A DNA stretch of 64,000 nt from Treponema sp. (GCA_017940005.1 JAGAZO010000009.1:1-64000), one strand, 5' to 3'. Counted from the stretch's first letter, positions 18,561 through 27,448 are shown. Notes: generated by a model not told the origin, from the sequence alone. A program made the numbers and translations.

Positions 18561-18635
18561 GAGACTATAGCTCAGCTGGATTAGAGCACCACCCTGCGGA
18601 GGTGGGGGTCGCACGTTCGAATCGTGTTAGTCTCG
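18561..18635 (+). tRNA. tRNA-Arg (anticodon GCG)
   Basis: Acceptor GAGACTA/TAGTCTC, D-stem GCTC/GAGC, anticodon stem CCACC/GGTGG with loop CTGCGGA, T-stem GCACG/CGTGT. The anticodon reads GCG. Most bacteria instead read CGU/CGC/CGA with an ACG tRNA deaminated to inosine. The discriminator is G and CCA is not encoded. Confidence 0.9.
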
Positions 18636-18666
18636 TCAGGTTTTTTGAAGACCTGTTTGTTTTTCT

Positions 18667-18753
18667 GGAAAGATGCGAGAGTGGTCGATCCGGACGGTCT
18701 CGAAAACCGTTGAACTCATTAGAGTTCCGGGGGTTCGAATCCCCCTCTTTCCG
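18667..18753 (+). tRNA. tRNA-Ser (anticodon CGA)
   Basis: Class II cloverleaf: acceptor GGAAAGA/TCTTTCC, anticodon stem ACGGT/ACCGT with loop CTCGAAA, a long variable arm (GAACTCATTAGAGTTC) and discriminator G. It ends 20 bp before the stop codon of the convergent troR gene. Confidence 0.95.
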
Positions 18754-18773
18754 AACAGCAAAAATAAAGAAAA

Positions 18774-19442
18774 CTACTCGCTCCGTTCGACAAAAATTGT
18801 GTCGAGCAGCACGAGCGGACAGCGGATGTTTGCCGCTTTTTTTGTTTTAAGCACAGCAATGCCAACTGTCGGCTGTTTTTCGCACAACTGCACGCAGGTT
18901 CCCTCGACCAGACCGAGTTCGATGCAGTATTTTTTTTGCTCCGCCTTGTCGGGCAGCCGTATGATTTTGAAAAATGTTTTTGGCGGGATTTTTGCGAGTG
19001 GCATGTCGGTAACCAAGCGCTTTTGATTTTTGCGTGGAATCAACGAGCCTGTTTGATTGCGTTCAGGATAGCCGAGATATTCGTCGATGCAGTCGATTAA
19101 TTTTTGCGACACGGCGTGCTCCATATGCTCCGCATCCGCGTGAATTTCCTCATCAGTCATGTTGAACAGCGAGCTTAAGAATTTTTCAAGCAAGCGATGC
19201 CGCCTGACGACTGCGATGCCGTAGCGCGTGCCTTTTTCGGTAAGCGTGCAGCCGTGATATTTTTTATAGCGCACGTACCCATCTTTTTCGAGTTTCTTCA
19301 ACATCGCAGTCGCTGTTCCTGGCGTAACGGAAAGCAAGGCGGCAACTTCGCCCGTCGTGAGTTCTGTTTTATCAAGTTCGGCAAGCGCTTTTACGATTGC
19401 TTTTAGGTAATCTTCTGCGGCAATATCAGATAAAACAGACAC
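18774..19442 (-). CDS. troR: TroR/MntR-type DtxR-family metal-dependent repressor
   Basis: The product has the DtxR-family layout. A winged helix runs over about residues 5-65 (AAEDYLKAIVKAL, TTGEVAALLSVTPGTATAMLKKLEKDGYV). The metal-binding and dimerisation region follows, with EIHADAEHMEHAVS and further His/Glu ligands. A C-terminal SH3-like domain makes it a DtxR/TroR-sized protein rather than a short MntR. The open frame extends upstream, but AGGAGG precedes two adjacent GTG codons at 19445 and 19442; the latter has the better spacing and gives 222 residues. It is the last gene of troABCDR, 43 bp behind troD. A palindrome in that gap may let it regulate itself. Confidence 0.92.
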   Translation of the reverse strand: MSVLSDIAAEDYLKAIVKALAELDKTELTTGEVAALLSVTPGTATAMLKKLEKDGYVRYKKYHGCTLTEKGTRYGIAVVRRHRLLEKFLSSLFNMTDEEIHADAEHMEHAVSQKLIDCIDEYLGYPERNQTGSLIPRKNQKRLVTDMPLAKIPPKTFFKIIRLPDKAEQKKYCIELGLVEGTCVQLCEKQPTVGIAVLKTKKAANIRCPLVLLDTIFVERSE

Positions 19443-19459
19443 CACAATTCCTCCTGCAT

Positions 19460-19477
19460 AATTAGGTATATCTAATT
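19460..19477 (-). promoter_or_regulatory. Candidate DtxR-family operator between troD and troR
   Basis: The near-perfect dyad AATTAGGTATATCTAATT fills the troD-troR gap, just upstream of the troR ribosome site. Its AATTAGG half-sites resemble DtxR/MntR-type boxes. A separate, metal-responsive troR promoter or read-through control is inferred; binding has not been shown. Confidence 0.5.
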
Positions 19478-19485
19478 TTACTGTG

Positions 19486-20364
19486 TTATTTTTTCCTCTG
19501 CAAGAGCGTGTCGTATGCTGTACGCCTGCCTCGTCGTTTTTTCCATTGGGCAAAAACATACGCGAGTGCAAAGAGCACGCCGCACATTGTTGCCATGGCA
19601 CCGGCAATATTTCCGTCAATGGCGACAGCGAGAAAGTAGCCGCTGACAGATGCCACAGCTGCAAGCACGACAGCGAGCACGAGCACGATTTTTAAATTGT
19701 TGCTCAAAAGCAATGCAGCAGCGGGCGGCGTAATCATCAATGCAGTGACGAGCACGATGCCGACAGAATCAAACGCACCGACGCACGTAATGCTCGTGGC
19801 AAGCATCAGTCCGTAGTTGATTCCCAGCGGAGAAAAGCCGAGATTGCGCGCTGTCTCTGGGTCGAATGTCGAAAGCTTCAACTCTTTAAAAAAGAGCAGC
19901 AGCAAAATGCTATTTATCAAAAGGATTGCGCCCATGACGAGCGTGTTTCGCGGCACGCTTATCGAAAAAAATGATATTCTGTCAAACGGCGCAAGCCCGA
20001 TTTCTCCGAGCAGAACAGCGTCTATATCCAAATGCACGTGACTGGCATACAGTGTGATAAGCACAATGCCAATGCTGAACAGCGTTGGAAACACGAGCGC
20101 GATTGCAGTATCGCTTTTAACAAGCGTTGTTTTTTGAACGCATTCAGTGAGCACGGCAGTGACAAGCCCCGCAATCACTGCGCCGAAAAGCGGCACGGGA
20201 GACGACAAATCTTTTACAAGAAAAAATCCAAGTGCAATGCCGAGAATCACCGAGTGACTTATGGCATCGCTTATCAATGCCATTTTGCGGAGCACCAAAA
20301 AAACGCCGCAGAGCGAGCACGCCGTAGAGACGATGACTGCGAGTATGATGATTTCCGCTGTCAT
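19486..20364 (-). CDS. troD: Metal ABC transporter permease TroD
   Basis: A 292-residue ABC-3 family permease with about eight membrane helices. RKMALISDAISHSVILGIALG, here in two overlapping parts, is the family's conserved cytoplasmic loop near the N-terminus. ATG at 20364 overlaps the stop of troC (ATGA), showing translational coupling. With TroC it forms the membrane channel for Mn/Zn/Fe delivered by TroA. The last residues are basic. Confidence 0.93.
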   Translation of the reverse strand: MTAEIIILAVIVSTACSLCGVFLVLRKMALISDAISHSVILGIALGFFLVKDLSSPVPLFGAVIAGLVTAVLTECVQKTTLVKSDTAIALVFPTLFSIGIVLITLYASHVHLDIDAVLLGEIGLAPFDRISFFSISVPRNTLVMGAILLINSILLLLFFKELKLSTFDPETARNLGFSPLGINYGLMLATSITCVGAFDSVGIVLVTALMITPPAAALLLSNNLKIVLVLAVVLAAVASVSGYFLAVAIDGNIAGAMATMCGVLFALAYVFAQWKKRRGRRTAYDTLLQRKK

Positions 20365-21269
20365 GCAGCCGCCTCCCTTGCTTTTTGTAGATGCATGTAT
20401 TTTGCAGTGCGGAGCATACGCGGCAGAATCCCGCGTTTCGGGCTGACGAGCAACGACAAAAACGCGTAGCTCGTGGAGACGAGCACTATCACCGGTCCAG
20501 TGGCGAGTTTTGTCGTGCAAGCAGAAATCACTGAACCGACAACGCCTGCAGAGCCGCCAAAAAATGCAGCGAGCATGCACATGATGCCAAGCCGATGCGT
20601 CCACTGCCGTGCAGCTGCAGCAGGCGCGACAAGCAGCGCGCTCATCAAGATGACGCCGACAGACTGAATGCCAGCAACGATTGACGGAACAATCAACGCG
20701 ATGAGGAGCAGCTCAAGTTTTTTTGAAGAAAACCCCATGACTGTTGCGATGGTCGGATCGAACGTGGTGATTTTTAATTCTTTCCAAAAGAAAAACACGC
20801 ACGCAAGTATCACGCACTCAACGCACGCAATCAGCACGACATCGTAGTGCATGATAGTCGCCGCCTGCCCAAAGATAAATTTATCAAGCCCTGCCTTTGC
20901 TGCGTCAGGAGATTTTTGTACGTGCGTCAAAAGCAAAAATCCAAGCCCCAAAAAAACGCCGAGTATGATGCCGTGCGCGCCGTCTTTGTCAATCTTTGTG
21001 GTGCGCGTAATCGCTGTGATGCAGAGCGTGCCAATCAAGCTGCTGATTGCTCCGCCGGTGAGCAGTATGCCGATTGTCTTTGTGCCCGTTAATAAAAACG
21101 CAATGACGATTCCCGGCAGCGCCGCGTGAGAAATAGCATCGCCAAGCAAGCTCTGTCTGCGAAGCACGATAAAACAGCCGAGCACGCCGGAGCCGATTCC
21201 TAAAAAAAGCGTGCCGAGCAACACGTTTCGCATGGTATAATCTGAAAAAAAATTAACAAACGTATGCAT
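20361..21269 (-). CDS. troC: Metal ABC transporter permease TroC
   Basis: A 302-residue ABC-3 family permease, paralogous to TroD (RRQSLLGDAISHAALPG near the N-terminus, KELKITTFDP in the middle). The frame can be opened at 21296, but GAGGTG ahead of the ATG at 21269, which starts MHTFVNFF, fits better and avoids overlap with troB. Its stop overlaps the troD start. Confidence 0.93.
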   Translation of the reverse strand: MHTFVNFFSDYTMRNVLLGTLFLGIGSGVLGCFIVLRRQSLLGDAISHAALPGIVIAFLLTGTKTIGILLTGGAISSLIGTLCITAITRTTKIDKDGAHGIILGVFLGLGFLLLTHVQKSPDAAKAGLDKFIFGQAATIMHYDVVLIACVECVILACVFFFWKELKITTFDPTIATVMGFSSKKLELLLIALIVPSIVAGIQSVGVILMSALLVAPAAAARQWTHRLGIMCMLAAFFGGSAGVVGSVISACTTKLATGPVIVLVSTSYAFLSLLVSPKRGILPRMLRTAKYMHLQKAREAAA

Positions 21270-21277
21270 ACCGCACC

Positions 21278-22018
21278 TCATGCCAGTCCCGCGCACGCAA
21301 CGCCGTATGTTTTATATACGTTTTCCGCAGTAAAAATTTCATCGACTATACCTTCTGCAATGCAGCGGACATTCAGCAACATGACGCGTTCAAAGTAGTC
21401 GCGGACAGTCTGCAAGTCGTGATGCACGACAACAATTGTCTTTCCGTCGTTTTTCAGCTCTTTTAAAAGCACAACGAGCGTCTCCTCTGTTGCCGCGTCA
21501 ACACCTTGAAACGGCTCGTCCATAAAATAGATGTCAGCGTCCTGCACAAGTGCGCGCGCTAAAAAAACGCGCTGCTGCTGTCCGCCTGAAAGCTCGCTGA
21601 TTTGCCTGTGCGCGTAATCACTCATGCCTGTTTTCTCGAGCGCATGAAACGTGCGTTCCTTTTCATTTTTCCCGGGACGTTTAATCCAACCGAGCGAACT
21701 GTATGAACCCATGAGCACCACATCGAAAACAGTCGTAGGGAAATCCCAATCTACTGCACTTCGCTGCGGCACATACGCAATGCGCGTGCGCTGCCGTTTG
21801 AACGGTTCGCCGCACACAAGAATTGCTCCGCTCATGCGCGGCACAATTCCGAGAATCGCTTTTAACAGTGTTGACTTACCCGCGCCATTGGGACCAACAA
21901 TCGCTTCAATCGTTCCGTGCGGAATACTGACGGCTATGTTTTGCAGTACCGGTTTTTCGCGATACGCAACTGTCAAGCCGTCTACGTACACCGCAGGAAC
22001 ACGTTTTTTGTTTTCCAT
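21278..22018 (-). CDS. troB: Metal ABC transporter ATPase TroB
   Basis: The nucleotide-binding subunit, 246 residues. It has Walker [10 protein letters not shown], the Q-loop in [13 protein letters not shown] (typical of metal ABC importers), signature LSGGQQQRV, Walker B IYFMDEPF and the switch His in VVVHHDL. It follows troA by 8 bp in the operon. Confidence 0.95.
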   Translation of the reverse strand: MENKKRVPAVYVDGLTVAYREKPVLQNIAVSIPHGTIEAIVGPNGAGKSTLLKAILGIVPRMSGAILVCGEPFKRQRTRIAYVPQRSAVDWDFPTTVFDVVLMGSYSSLGWIKRPGKNEKERTFHALEKTGMSDYAHRQISELSGGQQQRVFLARALVQDADIYFMDEPFQGVDAATEETLVVLLKELKNDGKTIVVVHHDLQTVRDYFERVMLLNVRCIAEGIVDEIFTAENVYKTYGVACAGLA

Positions 22019-22026
22019 CGCGCCAC

Positions 22027-22962
22027 TTATTTGCTCAATGCAGAAACGATTGTGTCGATGTTGTGCTTCAACATGCCGACGTATGTGCCGTCAGGAGTGC
22101 CTGCATCGCCCATTGCGTCTGAATACAGTTCGCCGCCGATAGATACGGAAAATCCGCGCGCTTGCACTGCCGCCTGCAACGCCTTGACATTTTTGTGCGG
22201 CACAGAGCTTTCAATAAAAATGGCGGGCAGCTTCCGCTCAGCGATGAAGTCAGCCAGCTGCTGCATGTCGCGCGTGCTCGCTTCTGTCGCGGTGCTCACG
22301 CCCTGCAAGCCTTTCACCTCAAACCCATATGCGCGGCTAAAATAGTTGAACGCATCGTGTGCGGTGACTAATACGCGCTTTGATTTTGGCAGGCTATTTG
22401 TCCGCTCGCGAATGTACGCATCAAGCGCGTTCAGTTCATTTTGATACGCATTGTAGCGCATGGTGAATGCATCTTTTTTTGCGGGAACGAGACGGCACAA
22501 ACTGTCGTACACCGCCTTGACTGCATGCTTTGACCACAGCATGACATCGAACCAGACATGCGGGTCAAATTCGCTTTCTTCAAACGGCAGACGGTTTTCT
22601 TTTGCAATGCCTTCCGCTACGGCGACAGCAAACCGCTCTTGAGCAAGTTTTGCAAGCACGTCGCTCATCTTTGCTTCAAGGTGCAGTCCGTTGTACAGAA
22701 TCAAATCTGCGCTGTTGAGCTTTTTAATGTCGCCCGCAGTCGCTTTGTACAAATGCGGGTCAACGCCTGCGCCCATCAATGCAACGACGCGCACGTCATC
22801 GCCGCCGATGTTCTTCACCGCATCTTCAATCATGCCAATTGTCGCAACGACGAGCGGCGTGTCGTCTGCCATTGCCATGCCATCGTGTGAGCCGCTGGCA
22901 CTCACAGATGTTGCCAGTGCGCACAGGCACAATGTTATACCAATCAATTTCTTGAGATTCAT
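22027..22962 (-). CDS. troA: Metal-binding periplasmic protein TroA
   Basis: A cluster A-I solute-binding protein, 311 residues. The metal ligands of TroA-type proteins can be seen: His in GVDPHLY, His in DPHVWFDV, a His in [10 protein letters not shown] and a terminal Glu/Asp region around [10 protein letters not shown]. The N-terminus has a signal peptide ([17 protein letters not shown]). ATG at 22962 follows GGAGG. As in T. pallidum it heads the tro operon, and it probably binds Mn or Zn. Confidence 0.95.
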   Translation of the reverse strand: MNLKKLIGITLCLCALATSVSASGSHDGMAMADDTPLVVATIGMIEDAVKNIGGDDVRVVALMGAGVDPHLYKATAGDIKKLNSADLILYNGLHLEAKMSDVLAKLAQERFAVAVAEGIAKENRLPFEESEFDPHVWFDVMLWSKHAVKAVYDSLCRLVPAKKDAFTMRYNAYQNELNALDAYIRERTNSLPKSKRVLVTAHDAFNYFSRAYGFEVKGLQGVSTATEASTRDMQQLADFIAERKLPAIFIESSVPHKNVKALQAAVQARGFSVSIGGELYSDAMGDAGTPDGTYVGMLKHNIDTIVSALSK

Positions 22963-23007
22963 GCTATACCTCCAAAACAATACTTTTTGATATACAATAA
23001 TTTATTA

Positions 23008-23039
23008 TTTGATATATCAAAAAAATAAAATAATGTCAA
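23008..23039 (-). promoter_or_regulatory. tro operon promoter with overlapping palindrome
   Basis: On the minus strand TTGACA (23039-23034) is separated by 17 bp from TATATC (23016-23011). The perfect 14-bp dyad TTTGATATATCAAA (23008-23021) covers the -10 box, and a related half-site TATATCAAA recurs about 20 bp downstream. This is the position where TroR would block RNA polymerase. The dyad sequence is unlike the AATTAGG box before troR. Confidence 0.65.
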
Positions 23040-23065
23040 GCATAGACATTGCGCTGCACCGCTTT

Positions 23066-25417
23066 CTACAATATTGTGCAGAAAAATGCCGTCGTCAATC
23101 CTAAAAAAATCGAAAGACCAAGCATATGTACTGGCACAAACGAACTCAATGCGAGTGCACCAAACGATACTGCCGTTGTTAAGAATGACAGTAAAATAGC
23201 AAACGGTTCGAGCTTTGCGTTCGGCGTTGTATCCGCACGCTTTTCATTTTCAATCATGTAAATGACATAATCAAGACCTAATCCAAATACAAGAATCATG
23301 CCAGTAATCGAAAAGAATTCGAGCGCGGTGCCAGTCGTGGCAAAAATCGATGCAATGACGAGCACAATGAGTAGCGGTATGGACGCAATTTTGAGCGTAT
23401 GCTTCCAGCTGTAGAAAAATTTGAGCACCACAATAATCACCACATACGCAAGCGCGAACAGCGAAAGAATTGTTTTTGTCAATTTATCTAAATCACGTCC
23501 AATGTCTTTGATTTTATTTTCAAAATACACGTTCGGGCTTTCGTCTGCGAGCGCGTTGTACGCATCTTCATCAGTGATTGAAACGGGCAACACAATTGAG
23601 TAATAGCGTCCGTCGATGTTGCCGAGCCACGCAGTTGAAATTGCTGCTGCAAGATATTCTGGAATAGTTCCGTCAGGTGTTGCAAACTGCTCATCACGAA
23701 ACGCCGCGCTCAACGTGTCTGCTTGTGTCACGTCGTACCCGAGCGCCTCATACTGAAACGGTGCAAGCGGCAAAAGATTTTGGCACGCGGCACGAGATGC
23801 TTTTTGTTTTGCAACAGACGGAATGTACTGCGATGTTGCAATGTAGCCACCGCGCTCTTTTCCTGCATTCACTTCTCCAAGCCGCTTGCACAAACGCTCT
23901 TCCTCTACGAGCGTTTCTTCAACAGTGTCGCCCGCAATGATGAACCAACCGCTCGGATTGTAGTTGAGCACATTCCATGCAAGCACTTCGTCATCACGCA
24001 CGCGCCCTTGCGCTTCATACAAGCGCGCAATATCGTTTTCAATTTTTACGTTGCGATGATTTACGAGCAGCGTTGCAATCGTTATGGCAAACACCGCAGA
24101 GAGCGCAATTCGTCCGAACTTTTTTTTGTTGTACCATTTTGGTGCGGCAAAATAGTTGAGCAACGCAATTTCGCGCGTGCGTTCTTTTGGCACAGTCAAA
24201 AGCGGATACATGCTGATTACCGTAAGGAACGCGCTCATAATGCCAGTAAGCGAAAAAACTGCCATTTGCTTGAGCAACCCGAACGGTGCAAACACAAGAA
24301 TGAGGTAGCACAATTCTGTAGAAACGAGCGAGAGCGCAAGCCCGACAAGCAAGTGGCGGCGGATTTCCGCGCCAGATGCAAGCGTTCTGTTCGCTTTCCA
24401 ATGAATGAAAAAATGTAAACTGTAGTCAATGCACGAACCGATGAGCGACGTACCGAACACAAGCGTGAGAATGTGAATTTTGCCAAAACATGAATACGTC
24501 ATGGAAAACGCTGCAAGAATCGAAAGCAAAATTGATGCGATTGAATAGACAATCGGCAGAGGATTTTTAAACACAATGAGCAGCAAAATAATGATTGCTC
24601 CAAGCGTTACCGTGGAGATGAGCGCAATCTCGTTGCTCGCTGACGTTGAACTTTTGTAGCTGTGAAACGGCGTTCCCGAATACACAAAACGCACGCCATC
24701 TTTTTCGAGTGGTTCGCACACTTCGTAAATTTGCACTGCCGCGTTTGACTTGCTTGCAAGCGCCGCACCTTCTTTGCTCAAAATGCCGCGTATCATCACG
24801 TACCACAAACCGTCATACTGCGTAGCAAGCACACCATCGCGCGGCGACATTGCCGTTCCCGAATTTTGCAACGATGACAAATAATTTGTGAGCGTGTATT
24901 CACCAAGCATAAACGGATCGTCTTGCAATGTGTCGAGCGAAGAAAACGTAAACGCGCTGTACGCTTTTGCAAGCGCATTTTCCGCAAATACCTGCGCACC
25001 GTCTTCTGTTGCGAGCATCTCAATCGCTTCGTCGTCGAGCAAATTCCAGCGGTATTTGTGAATAAAATCTGTTACTTCGCTAATCGCAGATGAGTCGGAA
25101 TAAAGCGACACAGATTTAAAACGCGAACTGCCTTCAAGCTGACTGTACACGTTTTCTGCAACATGTTTTGCCGTGTCAAAATCTTCGTGCGACACAAGGA
25201 TAAACACATTCTGTCCTGTCATCTCGGTGAGCTTTTCATCCGCGACGCCCATCGCTTTGCCAATGTCGGGCTTTGGCAACATATTGAATAAATCTGCGTC
25301 AAGATTGACTTCATGATTTTTAACAATCGTAAAAAGCGCGGGCGCAATTATTGCAATGTGAAAAATGAGCCACACAAGCGCAAACGTTTTATTTCGCGGT
25401 AAAGACGGCTTTTTCAT
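23066..25417 (-). CDS. MMPL/RND-family exporter of an aryl-polyene-like cluster
   Basis: A 783-residue MMPL-type (predicted exporter, RND superfamily) membrane protein. It has an N-terminal helix, a large periplasmic loop, then two repeats of a five- or six-helix bundle, each with the conserved Asp: GSCIDYSLHF and GLGLDYVIYM. Exporters of this kind accompany LolA-like carriers, acyltransferases, GT2 enzymes, hotdog thioesterases and ApeI-type dehydratases in aryl-polyene clusters. Those genes lie at 30.6-34.0 kb on the same strand. It is separated from them by a 5.2-kb restriction-modification island that begins right at its start codon. The ATG at 25417 has AGGAAG upstream, and the N-terminus appears intact. 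Confidence 0.87.
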   Translation of the reverse strand: MKKPSLPRNKTFALVWLIFHIAIIAPALFTIVKNHEVNLDADLFNMLPKPDIGKAMGVADEKLTEMTGQNVFILVSHEDFDTAKHVAENVYSQLEGSSRFKSVSLYSDSSAISEVTDFIHKYRWNLLDDEAIEMLATEDGAQVFAENALAKAYSAFTFSSLDTLQDDPFMLGEYTLTNYLSSLQNSGTAMSPRDGVLATQYDGLWYVMIRGILSKEGAALASKSNAAVQIYEVCEPLEKDGVRFVYSGTPFHSYKSSTSASNEIALISTVTLGAIIILLLIVFKNPLPIVYSIASILLSILAAFSMTYSCFGKIHILTLVFGTSLIGSCIDYSLHFFIHWKANRTLASGAEIRRHLLVGLALSLVSTELCYLILVFAPFGLLKQMAVFSLTGIMSAFLTVISMYPLLTVPKERTREIALLNYFAAPKWYNKKKFGRIALSAVFAITIATLLVNHRNVKIENDIARLYEAQGRVRDDEVLAWNVLNYNPSGWFIIAGDTVEETLVEEERLCKRLGEVNAGKERGGYIATSQYIPSVAKQKASRAACQNLLPLAPFQYEALGYDVTQADTLSAAFRDEQFATPDGTIPEYLAAAISTAWLGNIDGRYYSIVLPVSITDEDAYNALADESPNVYFENKIKDIGRDLDKLTKTILSLFALAYVVIIVVLKFFYSWKHTLKIASIPLLIVLVIASIFATTGTALEFFSITGMILVFGLGLDYVIYMIENEKRADTTPNAKLEPFAILLSFLTTAVSFGALALSSFVPVHMLGLSIFLGLTTAFFCTIL

Positions 25418-25430
25418 CTGCAGAAAACCT
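25381..25430. repeat. Left boundary repeat of the restriction-modification island
   Basis: This ~50-bp stretch, the first codons of the MMPL gene, matches 30614-30663 (the 3' end of the LolA-like gene) at about four bases in five, in direct orientation. The upstream frame here still encodes ADEKAVFTAK, like the LolA-like C-terminus PEEKAVFAAK. It therefore preserves an ancestral overlapping lolA-mmpl junction. Confidence 0.75.
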
Positions 25431-25500
25431 TCCTCTAAAAAAAATACGCACCTTCTGCATTAAAAAAATAGATGCGCTGTAAGATTGCATCATTATACAT

Positions 25501-25608
25501 AGTATCATGTTTTTTGTCAGGCACGCTATTGCCTCTTGCGCGCAAAGTGCTTGCATACGCAGAACTGTATCAGTAGAACTTTCAAACAAAACAGTATAAA
25601 ATACTTTT
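25501..25608 (+). repeat. Duplicated dam upstream region, copy 1
   Basis: This 108-bp stretch up to the start codon matches 27341-27448 closely (shared GGCACGCTATT, GCGCGCAAAGTGCTTG, CAGAACTGTATCAGTAGAA, GTATAAAATACTTTTATG). It is the promoter and leader of a Dam-type methylase; here the gene behind it is a pseudogene. Confidence 0.9.
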
Positions 25609-25990
25609 ATGACAATAGCAAAGCCGTTTGTAGGAGGCAGCACCGTACTTTTTGATGTGCTGCACATGTTTCAGGTGCGCGAAGTGTTAATAAATGATAC
25701 AAATGTAAAACTCATAAATACATACACACAAATCCGTGAAAACATAGAAAAATTGATTGAGCAACTTTTCGACTTACAAAATGTGTATCGCACAAAGCCC
25801 TGTACAGAACAAAAATCTTTTTTTATGCAAAATGCGAAAGAACGCACATACAAGCAACACATTTTTTGACAAGCCGTATGCTGATTTTGAGATATAGCGC
25901 ATTTCAGCCGTCAGTATGATTAATTCAGATGCAAAAAAGCGCGAGGCAATCGGTAAACCGTTGATTAACAATATTGCGGGAACATTTTGA
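25609..25990 (+). pseudogene. Degraded copy of Dam-type (DpnM-like) adenine methylase
   Basis: It parallels the intact dam gene at 27449-28339 but has lost two internal blocks. Between codons 7 and 8 about 84 bp are missing, including the FVKWAGGKSQLL SAM motif. The deletion lies exactly between two CCGTTTGTA repeats that are both still present in the intact gene. A second deletion removes the middle of the gene, including the DPPY motif. It joins the KPCTE region to the C-terminal GAT/TTTGAGATA region out of frame. The end retains recognisable codons up to a TGA at 25988. It cannot make an active enzyme. Confidence 0.88.
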
Positions 25991-25999
25991 GAGGGAGAT

Positions 26000-27097
26000 A
26001 TGCAAGAAAATAAAGATTTTTTAACAACGCAAATAATTACATATCTGGGGAACAAAAGAAGCCTTATTGAAAATATAGAAAAAGAAGCCGAAAAGATTTC
26101 TTCAAAAATCGGAAAAGAAAAACTCGTCTGCGCAGACCTTTTTTCTGGTTCTGGGATTGTCGCGCGAATGCTCAAAAAATATTCATCAAAACTCATTGTG
26201 AACGATTTGGAAAACTACTCTGCCGTCATAAATAGCTGCTACCTTATAGATAGAAAAGATTATCCTGTATTTCACTGCACTGCATTGCGGGAGCAGATTG
26301 AAGAGCATTGTCGTAAAGAGAAATTCGAGGGAATTATCACAAAAAACTATGCACCACAAGACGATGCAAATATTAAAAAAGGCGAACGAGTTTTCTATAC
26401 GCATGAAAACGCAGTTTTAATTGATACGTACAGAAAACTTATTGATGATGTTGTAGAAGATAATTTAAAAAAATTTTTCCTTGCCCCGCTGATTACAGAA
26501 GCATCAATTCATGTAAATACAAGCGGAGTTTTCAAGGGTTTTTACAAAGATAAAAATACAGGAATAGGATGCTTTGGTGCAACTGGCAAAAATGCACTTA
26601 CACGGATTTTCGGGAAAATCGAATTGAAAGAACCTGTATTCAGCAATTTTGAATCAGACTTGGAAATTTATCAAAAAGATGCTGTTATCCTTTCAAAGGA
26701 ATTGAAAGATATTGATATTGCATATCTTGACCCGCCGTATAATCAGCATCCGTATGGTTCGAATTATTTTATGCTGAATCTCATCCTTAAAAACAAACTA
26801 GATGTCGAGGTCAGCAAAGTCAGCGGAATCACACAGGACTGGAATCGTTCTGCTTTTAATAAACCATATTCCGCGCTAAAATCGATGGAAGAAATTATTG
26901 CCGCTTTGCAAACCAAGTTCGCACTTATTTCATATAATTCTGAAGGTTTCATCACATTTGAGCAAATGTCACATATGCTTAAAAAATACGGAAAAGTCAA
27001 AACGGTAGAAATTACATACAATACGTTTCGTGGAAGCCGTAATTTACAAAATCGAGATATTCATGTTTCAGAATATCTTTTTATACTGGAAAAATAG
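26000..27097 (+). CDS. D12-class DNA adenine N6-methyltransferase
   Basis: A 365-residue methyltransferase. TQIITYLGNKRSLIENI at the N-terminus and ADLFSGSGIVAR form the SAM-binding part. The catalytic motif IV is DPPYNQHPYGSNYF (about residue 245), the arrangement seen in M.FokI/NlaIII-like D12 enzymes. The C-terminus has NTFRGSR...HVSEYLFI. GAGGGAG precedes the ATG, and it begins 9 bp after the dam pseudogene. Recognition sequence unknown. The next gene, probably its restriction partner, starts 8 bp downstream but is truncated, so this is likely an orphan enzyme. Confidence 0.88.
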   Translation: MQENKDFLTTQIITYLGNKRSLIENIEKEAEKISSKIGKEKLVCADLFSGSGIVARMLKKYSSKLIVNDLENYSAVINSCYLIDRKDYPVFHCTALREQIEEHCRKEKFEGIITKNYAPQDDANIKKGERVFYTHENAVLIDTYRKLIDDVVEDNLKKFFLAPLITEASIHVNTSGVFKGFYKDKNTGIGCFGATGKNALTRIFGKIELKEPVFSNFESDLEIYQKDAVILSKELKDIDIAYLDPPYNQHPYGSNYFMLNLILKNKLDVEVSKVSGITQDWNRSAFNKPYSALKSMEEIIAALQTKFALISYNSEGFITFEQMSHMLKKYGKVKTVEITYNTFRGSRNLQNRDIHVSEYLFILEK

Positions 27098-27105
27098 GAG
27101 TTTTA

Positions 27106-27210
27106 ATGAGTCAGCATGACCGTTCACGAGAAAGAACGGAACAGCGCAACCCGAAGAACGCAAAGTCAAAAATTAGTGAAAAGGAAAAGCGAAAAATCGC
27201 CGCTTTTTAG
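27106..27210 (+). pseudogene. Truncated 5' end of an unidentified gene (probable lost restriction partner)
   Basis: AGGAG leads into an ATG 8 bp after the D12 methylase stop. A hydrophilic frame (MSQHDRSRERTEQ...) runs 34 codons and ends where sequence homologous to the 3' end of the dpnA-like gene begins (27195). Position and spacing suggest the coupled second gene of the methylase operon, cut off by recombination. Too little remains to identify it. Confidence 0.55.
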
Positions 27211-27338
27211 GAATTGACCGCGAAATAGATTTCTTGGAGCTGTCAAAAAATCGCCGAGAAGAAATCAAAGACCGCAAAACACGCTTTGTCTATCGCGAAA
27301 AAATCGTGCGTTACTCAAACAAGCCTTTGCAAAACATT
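27195..27338 (+). pseudogene. 3' fragment of dpnA-like methyltransferase, copy 1
   Basis: It is about 94% identical to 30405-30548. It encodes RRFLGIDREIDFLELSKNRREEI and following residues of the larger remnant, here split by the stop of the preceding frame. It joins directly to the duplicated dam upstream region at 27341. Confidence 0.88.
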
Positions 27339-27340
27339 AC

Positions 27341-27448
27341 AGTATCATGCTTTTTATCAGGCACGCTATTGTCTTTTGCGCGCAAAGTGCTTGTATGCGC
27401 AGAACTGTATCAGTAGAATTTTCAAATAAAACAGTATAAAATACTTTT
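27341..27448 (+). repeat. Duplicated dam upstream region, copy 2
   Basis: The intact counterpart of 25501-25608, leading into the functional dam gene. GTATAAAATAC, 10-20 bp before the ATG, could be a -10 region giving a very short leader. Confidence 0.88.
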
